In this document: positions 57,101 to 64,000 of the stretch, in pieces
Layout: every line of letters starts with the position of its first letter
Position numbering within the stretch: position 1 is the stretch's first letter
Origin: Istiophorus platypterus
Taxonomy: Eukaryota > Chordata > Actinopteri > Istiophoriformes > Istiophoridae
DNA: 64,000 nt
Direction: 5' to 3'
Assembly (NCBI GenBank): GCA_016859345.1
Contig: CM029123.1
Coordinates: 5,107,501-5,171,500, forward strand
Program-made: the position numbers and the translations under genes
The notes under the pieces: generated by a model
Databases searched by the model: none
What the model was told of the DNA's origin: nothing
The model's input: only the letters and a program-made list of their open reading frames with translations

Positions 57101-59738
57101 TAGCTGAGGAGCTAAGGCACATCCTCCCAGCACCCATAGTCAACATCACTGTCAACACACAGTTCAGAAACTTCACAAGTCAAGTTCCTCTACCTCTGTG
57201 GTGCGGCCGTATCTCTGGCATCGTAAAGAGCATGTCTCTGCTCATGACCAACCTGACAGACCAGCCCTACTGCAAGATGCCCAACACTGACCTGATCACA
57301 GTGTTCTCTCAGACCCCAGACAGACAGAACTCCAACAGAGGACGCAGGGAGAGGATAGAGGATGAAATCCATCAGTTTGGAGTGTCTGTTAGGACTCTGA
57401 AGTCTAATTTTGAGACACAGAACTCACCTTTGTCAGATGAGCCGGAGGAGACCATTGTATTTAGTTCTTCCACACAGCTTGAGGCCATAGATTCAGACAA
57501 ACAGCCTAAAGTTGTGAATCCAGCCCCAGAAAAAGACCAGAACAGTGACTCTGGCATTGACTATGATGAAAATGTTGCAGATGTTCTGGAAACCACCAGC
57601 CTTAGAAAAGAGCGTATAGTTGTTCTGTTCTTAGGCCACTGGAAGAAATCTGCTTACACTGTGACTCTAAAGAGCAAGGATGCAGCAGAGAGGAAGATGA
57701 GTGGCCGCAACCCGGGGACAGGCGACAAATCTGGGTCAGATTGTGGAGGAAGCGTGGAGAGTGCCCGGTCAAAGATGATGAACAGTTCTCTGGGACATTT
57801 CTTCAAGCAGAGGAGTGCTGTCAACAAGATGCTGGGCAATTGGAGGAGCATGATCTCTAGTGTGTCATCCAGACAGATACGCAGGTTGGCCTGGATCGAT
57901 TTTTATTATTTAACATTATCCCTGTTCTAAAACAGAATTGTTTCACACAAGGTGTCTGTTAAGAGTACTCAAACTGCACTACACAGGTTATGCCAGTTTC
58001 ATATGTTAAATGTTCACCAAAAGTTGATCAGTTATTTTGCCATATTACACAAAGTTTATTCAGAAACACAACGGATTGACACACTTCTCCCTTCAAGCAA
58101 CAGTCGACCCCTTATAAAGTTTTGGTGAAAATCCATAATTTTTGATGCCCTGTTGTTCAATAGAGAAGCAAGTGTTAAAGCTACACTAATTAATATTTTT
58201 ATATAAACAAAGCATCCAATAACTGTGTAATTTGAAAGGGGACACTCATAGTGATAAACCCAAACACTATTTTACCCCAACTTTGCTTTTCTGTTTCACA
58301 CAGCTTAATGGAGGTTTCAGGGCCTGCAAATATACTCTTTGTGTTGAAACAGTATCTCTGGCTCTTTTTCTCATTGCACACATCAACCCCTTTTCATTAG
58401 CAGTTTTCTTGTGTGCTACATGCTTAGCAACAAGCAGGAGACAAAGCTGGCAGCTAAGTAGTTTGGATAGCAAAACATCTAGCTAGCTAAACTTTAGTTA
58501 GCAAAAGATTATCCAGCTGGACACCCTGATATTTTTTTTAAGTTACTTTAAACAAAAACCAAACTACTGGTAAAGGAGTCAATATTGGATTTCTATCTTA
58601 AAATGAAAGATGTACTTTGAAACGAATACAAACACAATCCACTGAACTGCATAGTGTAGAATGCTGTCTCTAGTTCTTGGTGAAACAATAAGTTGATTTA
58701 TCTGTAAGTACATAGAGAGAAATTTCATCAGCAGTTTTGATCATCAGTTAATCATTTATCAAAGAACACAACCACAGGTCTACAGGCATAATAGACTGTG
58801 AGCAAAATGCAAACCTCAGCATGATATCATGCTCAAAGTGAAAATGCCAACATTCTGATGCTTAGTAGGGATTTTCCCTCAAAACCCCAAACGTGTACCT
58901 GATGATGGAGCTAAAAGGTCAGCGGATCACCAAAGTCATGGGGATACATCATGGGAACCATGAACCTCTGTACAGAATTTAATGGTAATCCATCTAGTAG
59001 GTGTTTATACAGTATATTTTACTCTGGACAAGTGGTTAAGCAACCACCATACCAACATTACTATCTCTAGAGACACACTGCTGGCCTGGCCAAAAATTCC
59101 AAATATTTGGCTGAAAGATGGATCACATAATTGGAATTTTTGACTAATGTTTAATGGCAGCCATAGTGTAAACACACCATGAATAACCATGCAGTGTTAT
59201 CCACAGGCTCCACAGACAGAAAGCCCTCTACTCCCCAGAGCAGTTCCTACCGCGTCTGCATGGTGCGCCTGTGGAGTACGACAACCTGACCCTGGATCTC
59301 TTCATGCTGGGTTACTTTCACATCCTGGAGTTGGAGCTGCCTGTGGATGAACGCAAAATGAGGCACCTGCTGTGTTTTGAGGTGTTCGACCATGTCGGGA
59401 GCTTTCCCTGGGAGATGGTCAGGGACTTTCATAAGGCTGTCATACAAGACATTGAGGCTGGAAACCGTGAATGGAAGGATGGCTTTGAGGACATTAAAGT
59501 AAAATTCTTTGGAAACACTGTGAGTCAGTCTGAAAGCACTGCAGAAGTGGTGAAACATAGACTCCCAGAGGTCAGACAAGTCCCTAAAGTCATTGTACAA
59601 ACACCTACGCCTGATGAGGAAATGCTCTACAGTGGTACTGACATTTCCAGCTTTAGCAATGAAGAGATTTGTAAATACATTGACCGTAGTTTTGCTTTTT
59701 GGAAAGAGAAAGAGGCAGAGATTTTTGATTTTGAGTAG
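45474..59738 (+). CDS. espnl: espin-like protein (ankyrin-repeat actin-associated stereocilia protein), complete
   Basis: Eleven coding exons are read: 45474-45767, 46464-46654, 49057-49243, 49338-49520, 49651-49782, 55356-55517, 55641-55776, 55943-56115, 56229-56393, 56926-57884 and 59207-59738. They give 1037 residues (human ESPNL 1005). Exons 1-5 encode a run of ankyrin repeats up to about residue 329 (for example FNGATPAHDAVATGHIRELQ, NGATPLYLACQEGH, GGTPLHDAAENGELE). A Ser/Glu-rich linker follows. The espin-family block LSDIDYLVPTHDERGRPIAE is in exon 9, and the long exon 10 holds a conserved coiled stretch. The C-terminal exon contains VEYDNLTLDLFMLGYFHILE. In mammals ESPNL is carried by class III myosins to hair-cell stereocilia and shapes their length. 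The ATG is fixed by an in-frame TAG 9 bases upstream. Confidence 0.93.
46680..47475. repeat. percomorph interspersed repeat, copy 1 (espnl intron 2)
   Basis: The text matches a repeat I recognise from many percomorph genomes, containing versions of ctattagatggattgctatg, gactttggtgaccctctgac and gtacagcctcacagagccac. The unit is internally repetitive, with similar phrases recurring at about 46720, 46980 and 47035. The copy is diverged. It lies wholly in an intron. Confidence 0.6.
48038..48056 (+). repeat. C19 homopolymer in espnl intron 2
   Basis: Nineteen consecutive C residues. The length of such runs is often miscalled, so it should not be trusted exactly. Confidence 0.9.
49783..55355 (+). 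other. espnl: espnl intron 5, long and mostly unique
   Basis: No exon of espnl or of another gene could be found in this 5.6-kb intron. It holds a TA/CA microsatellite (53996-54099). Three stretches have balanced base composition and no obvious repeat character (about 50440-50760, 52150-52580 and 53260-53830), and look like regulatory elements. The rest is AT-rich. Confidence 0.6.
53996..54099 (+). repeat. (TA)n plus (CA)n microsatellite in espnl intron 5
   Basis: An AT-rich run of about 60 bases is followed by about 22 CA units. It makes up much of a spurious 184-codon frame. Confidence 0.93.
58081..58560. repeat. possible interspersed repeat in espnl intron 10
   Basis: Phrases such as gttaaagctacactaattaa, aatttgaaaggggacactca and tctagctagctaaactttag look like a fish repeat family, but I cannot name it or fix the ends. 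Confidence 0.25.
58790..59095. repeat. percomorph interspersed repeat, copy 2, opposite orientation (espnl intron 10)
   Basis: This is a shorter, diverged copy of the family at 46680-47475 in reverse complement. It includes phrases such as ggtaatccatctagtaggtg, which is the complement of the 'tggatggattgcc' phrase, and ctctagagacacactgctgg. Confidence 0.5.
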
Positions 59739-60292
59739 CTGTTTGTGTAATTAAATATAATTTTATGCTTTGTTGGTAGATGCCATTAGGGCTGAGTATC
59801 AAACCTGAATACTGGTAATTGAATTATCTGTAGCAATTGACAAGTGTCTGAAAGTTGACACTGATGCTTAGCCAGATTCTTTGCCTTGTTTATTTATTCT
59901 TTGATCAGATGTTGTGTCATTTGAATGACAATTTTGCTAATTTTGTACTTTATTTTATTGTGTTAAACATTAAACATCAATACATTTTGGACTTTTTAGA
60001 CTGTTATTAAATTTAGAAAATATTTGTAAAGGAAGAAACATATTTATAATTCTGATATTTATATCAGAATTCTATATGTTTTTGGTATTGCTTTTGAAAT
60101 TCAGGTATCAAACTGGCAATGGCAGCAAAGAATTTCAACCATACCCAGCCCTATTTAAAAAGAGAGTGGTTAAAGTAGTGTATTTTGAGGTTAATGAAAT
60201 CTTTTTTCTTTTTCTTTTTGTAAGACAGCATTTTATAAACATTCTCAAGAAAGCATCAGACAGGAAGCACAATGATTTCAACAACACTACAA

Positions 60293-60298
60293 AATAAA
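60293..60298 (+). terminator. espnl: espnl polyadenylation signal AATAAA (second at 60402-60407)
   Basis: Two canonical signals follow the espnl stop codon (59736-59738) at about 560 and 665 bases. An AT-rich palindrome built on aattctgatat lies between stop and signal near 60047-60070. Between 59739 and 60600 no gene is visible. Confidence 0.45.
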
Positions 60299-60599
60299 TC
60301 ATAACACAGATACCTTGATCATTTGATTATTACCATATTCTGCAAACTTTAATTTAATTTATATTGCATCTCCTTTAATTTCTTACCTTTAATGCACTTT
60401 AAATAAAACTTGACATAGAATATCTTAACCCTACGTATTGTATGCCTATCATGGATGTATGGGTAATTAATTGTAACATTCAAAATCATCAGTGCTATGT
60501 AATTTATCTGTATATCTAGCTTTAGGCACATTTGGAAAATGCAAAATATGTGCCTGTAACAGCAGCTGTGAGTCCCATACATGTTGTTTGGAATCAGAC

Positions 60600-60781
60600 C
60601 TCAGCACAGCGTCACTGTCAGTCCTAAAAATAACTGAGTGAAAGACAGGCAGTCCGTCCCAGTGACTTGGCAAAAACTTTTCCCCATGCTGCCCACTCCA
60701 TGTTGTGCTAAGCAGCTGCTCAGCTACAAACAGCTTTTTTACTGGAAGGATGAGCCGTTATTTCCAACCTCCTCTTCCGTG
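60600..60781 (+). promoter_or_regulatory. klhl30: probable muscle-type promoter and non-coding first exon of klhl30
   Basis: A perfect MEF2 consensus CTAAAAATAA sits at 60624-60633 and a CAGCTG E-box at 60713-60718, about 80 bases apart. A strong donor follows, CTTCCGTG/gtgagt at 60781-60782. The klhl30 start codon lies in an exon with an acceptor at 61378-61379 (tttctgcag), so this donor would close an untranslated exon 1 and define a 0.6-kb intron. KLHL30 expression is skeletal-muscle enriched in mammals, which fits the site types. The transcription start is not determined. Confidence 0.45.
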
Positions 60782-61453
60782 GTGAGTTATTTTGTCGGTT
60801 CTTTACTAAATTACACAGTATTTGATGACAGGGGATGTAATATATTGTTGGATTTGGAGGAGATTTGAGTCAAGCTATTACAGCACATTGTAATAAGCAA
60901 GAGCCAGAAGTACTCTGTAGTTGTTGTAACAACACAGTGACACCACAGACATGGAGTTTTTTAACAAGACACAAGGGAGATGAAATGAGAAAGGTAATTG
61001 AGAAGAGACAATTCTTTACTTTTTCCCTTTTTATAGGCTTTTTTATTTGCACCATAATAAAGGGAAACATTTTATTTTACTATTTATTACAACATTTTAT
61101 TCCACTAATCAATGTCATTTCAAAGGAAAGAAATGTATTATAAGCTCTCGTTTTTGGGTAATAAATGATGTTACTACACAGCTACTCTGCTACTTCACAC
61201 CATGCTTTTTTTTTAGTTCTAGCATCCTTTCAAATAACATATCCTATCATCAAACTAATTTGAAATAAAATTTCGTAACTCGTGGTAAAATGTTGTCGAT
61301 TTTCTCCCGTCACTAAACATTGCTTTAAAAGATTTTTAGAATTCTTTCTTCTGCATATTTATGTGCTTTTTTTCTGCAGGTAAGCCCCGAGCCCGATTTT
61401 TGACCAGCCCTGCTTAAAGAAGATTTGAGCTGCATTTTGAACCAGAGTTGACC

Positions 61454-63858
61454 ATGGTGCGTAATGTGGACGACCTGGATTTCTGCCTGTCCTCACATCC
61501 CCAGAGCATGCTGGAAGGCCTGCGTTCACTCTGCTCACACCCCAAACTGGTTGATGTAACCCTGAGCGCAGGCGGTCGGGATTTCCCCTGTCACCGTGGT
61601 GTGCTGGCCCTCTGCAGCATGTACTTCCGCAGCATGTTCTCAGGTGACTTTGTGGAGAGCATAGCAGCACGTGTGGAGCTTCATGATGTTGATCCTGATA
61701 TCCTCAGCTACTTGCTGGACTTTGCCTACACAGGCAAGCTAACCATCAACCAGAGCAATGTGGAGGGGTTGATCTGCACCTCCAGCCAGCTGCAGTTCCA
61801 GACAGTGAGAGCTGTTTGCAGCCGATACCTCCAGCACCAAATTGATGCAACCAACTGCTTGGGAATCCTGGAGTTTGGGGAGATCCACGGCTGCCCTGAG
61901 GTGGTGGCCAAAGCATGGGCCTTCCTCTTGGAGAGCTTCGAGGCCGTACAACAAGGTGAGGAGTTTCTGCTGTTGACCAAAGACAGGTTGATTGCCTGCC
62001 TGTCTGATGAAGGACTACATATCCGCTCAGAATGCACCCGTGTGGAGGCCATCCTGAAATGGGTTAATCACGACAAGGAGTCACGGCTCTGCCACCTGCC
62101 CGAACTCCTCACCTTGTCCCGTCTCTCTTTACTCAGCCTGGACTACCTGGCTGATACCCTGCTGAAGGACAGTCTGGTTCAGGCCTCTCCCAGCTGCATA
62201 GAGGCTGTGGAAAAAATCTGCAGAGAGGTTAGTGGGTTTCTCCTCCTTTTCTCTCTTATCTTTCTCTCTTATCTAACTTAGCTCAGTCATGACTTTTACT
62301 TTTGTAGAAAATAGATTTGGTGCCAGAAAACTTGGACCGCCCCAACTCTCAGAGTCCACAACTGAACCTGCAAGAGGTGCTGTTTGTAATGGGAGGTCGT
62401 TCCCTGGATGACTCAGATGATGACTCAGACGAAGATGAGGAGAGAGACCCAAGGCTGCAAAGACTGCTGCCCAGGAACTGTGCCTTCTACAACACAAAGA
62501 CTAGTAAAAATATTATTTCCCCTATCAGAATTTCAAGTTTGTTTAAGTTCACAATCCATTTTACAACAGAATTTGTTGGGAAACGCCTGTCTGATTCTTC
62601 AAAACAATTTGGCAGATGTGTTGTAGGCTGTTAAATTTAGTGCTGATAGAAAAATGGCTTTACGGGAATGCAGTTTGGATGTGACAGAACCTGGATCAAC
62701 TTCTTAGTTCCTGAAAATGTGCATTTCATTGTGCAGACATGGAAGAGGGCATCCTTTTGTGTCTTTATTACATGAAATGCTAAGGAAAAGATTGTTGTAT
62801 CCCATTGATGTATTTCTGATTTAATGTTAGGTTAATTCAGGGGTTGTGCAGGGGTTATGCAAGAAAAGTTGCATCTCTTGCATCTCTTGACTATTTCAGG
62901 CCAGCAGCAAGAACCTAACTTTGAAAATGTATTTGTGAAAACGTTTATCTAATTTCCCTCACTCTCAGAATGATACTCAAACATTAACTCTGTTTTTCTC
63001 TGCAGAACAGTGGCATGAGCTCCCTAATTTCCCCAACCCTAACAAGTGGGGTTACTCCATGGTCTCCTTGAACAATGATGTGTATGTCACAGGTGGGTCG
63101 AATTTGAGAAACTCATTAAACAACAAAGGTTTTGAGCAGAACTCACTAGTTTGGCTCAGGAGAAATGCCAAATATTTTCAGACTTTTGTAAAAGTGCTCT
63201 TGTGTGTCTGACAGGGGGCTCACGAGGTTCGAATACCAACACCTGGTCAACCACAGAGACCTGGAAGTACATTACAAGAGAGGGGAGGTGGGTTACTGTG
63301 GTACCCATGCTCCGGCCTCGGACTAACCACACATCGGCAACGCTCAATGGGGAGATTTACGTCATCGGAGGTAAGAAAATAAATACAGTCCTGCGTGTGG
63401 TTCCTTAGACCTGCAGTGCACTGGAAAACTATGATAAACTCAAGTAGCTCATCTGCTCTTAATCGCCAACCTCAGTGGTGATAGTTTTTAAGAATTTATT
63501 TCTTTGTGGATGAATAATCACATATATGGCCAGGTTCTTGAAACAGGGCAGCATTTTACATGTGTTTGCACTGCCTTTTCTTTTGAATTTAAGGTTTAAT
63601 TTAATGTTTACATTTATGAAATCATGATTCAGATTTATCATTTATTCTGCTTAAATTTCCCTTCTTCAGGTACAACATCAGACCAAGTAGAAGTTGAGCA
63701 TTATGATCCTTACAATGACACCTGGACCTTGACATGCCCTGCTTTGAGATATGTGACAAACTTCACTGCCACCGCATGTCATGGAAAGCTCTATGTGATT
63801 GGCTCATGTGCTGTAAAGTACAATGCTTTAACCATGCAATGCTACAACCCTGTTATAG
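61454..63858 (+). CDS. klhl30: kelch-like protein 30 (BTB-BACK-Kelch), 3' end outside window
   Basis: KLHL proteins are usually substrate adaptors of Cullin-3 ubiquitin ligases. Exons read as 61454-62227, 62308-62503, 63006-63092, 63215-63370 and 63670-63858, about 467 of an expected 580 or so residues. The next junction (phase 1) leads out of the window. Exon 1 carries the BTB domain and most of BACK (MVRNVDDLDFCLSSHPQSML, LVDVTLSAGGRDFPCHRGVL, ARVELHDVDPDILSYLLDFA). The later exons are Kelch repeats (WHELPNFPNPNKWGYSMVSL, PRTNHTSATLNGEIYVIGG). An acidic loop DDSDDDSDEDEERD sits in the first Kelch repeat. The start at 61454 is chosen because it gives the MVRNVDDLDF start of human KLHL30. Confidence 0.93.
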
Positions 63859-64000
63859 GTAAGGACACTTGAAACACTGTATCTTAATTGGCATCATGCA
63901 CTTCTATTGGTGTATTAATTTGTAGCTACATTTCTTCCAGTTGTTCTTTTTTATGTGGTATTTTTTCAGTTAAGAAGATTTCTTCAACAAATATAGCTTC

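Noticed and set aside
61448..61453. Two extra codons (TTG ACC) before the klhl30 ATG
   Set aside because: The frame opens at a TTG; the ATG at 61454 gives the conserved MVRNVDDLDF start.
61359..61670. Minus-strand 103-codon frame
   Set aside because: It is antisense to the klhl30 BTB exon, which is clearly coding on the plus strand.

Overview
The window looks like nuclear DNA of a bony fish, most likely a percomorph teleost. It is AT-rich, with many short coding exons bounded by consensus GT..AG sites, dense microsatellites (CT, GT, TA, TATC, GAT runs), and repeat remnants I recognise from percomorph genomes. No rRNA, tRNA, CRISPR array or bacterial-type operon was seen.

Four protein-coding genes lie head-to-tail on the + strand. 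(1) kif1a, coding exons 671-35718, is a kinesin-3 axonal motor. I could trace 47 conserved coding exons plus two in-frame cassette candidates, with phases consistent across all junctions. It has a 3' UTR of about 3.1 kb ending near 38825. (2) scly, 40234-44662, is selenocysteine lyase: 12 coding exons, 440 residues, complete. (3) espnl, 45474-59738, is espin-like: 11 coding exons, 1037 residues, complete. (4) klhl30, from 61454, is a kelch-like protein whose first five coding exons (about 467 residues) are in the window; the rest lies beyond the right edge. In human, scly, espnl, klhl30 and kif1a all map to 2q37.3, so this is a conserved block.

The left 600 bases hold the end of a 5' intron of kif1a. 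The kif1a polyadenylation signal and a CpG-rich scly promoter are only about 50 bases apart. The 5.6-kb intron 5 of espnl is mostly unique sequence with three blocks that look like conserved non-coding elements. klhl30 appears to have a non-coding first exon behind a muscle-type promoter (MEF2 site plus E-box).

The most interesting signals are in kif1a. They are a 216-nt phase-compatible cassette candidate that I do not recognise from mammalian KIF1A (25071-25286), a Tc1-type transposon inserted inside a 5' splice site (18431-18953), a 16-unit GAT repeat coding poly-Asp in the alternative stalk exon (21035-21082), a tandem alternative 3' splice site in the neck region (13646/13715), a candidate 24-nt microexon (31643-31666), and a perfect 27-bp hairpin in intron 12. 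The genes are not functionally linked: kif1a is neuronal transport, scly is selenium recycling, espnl is a stereocilia protein, and klhl30 is a muscle-enriched putative Cullin-3 adaptor. All exon boundaries were read by eye from splice consensus, reading phase and remembered human orthologues; no alignment was run.
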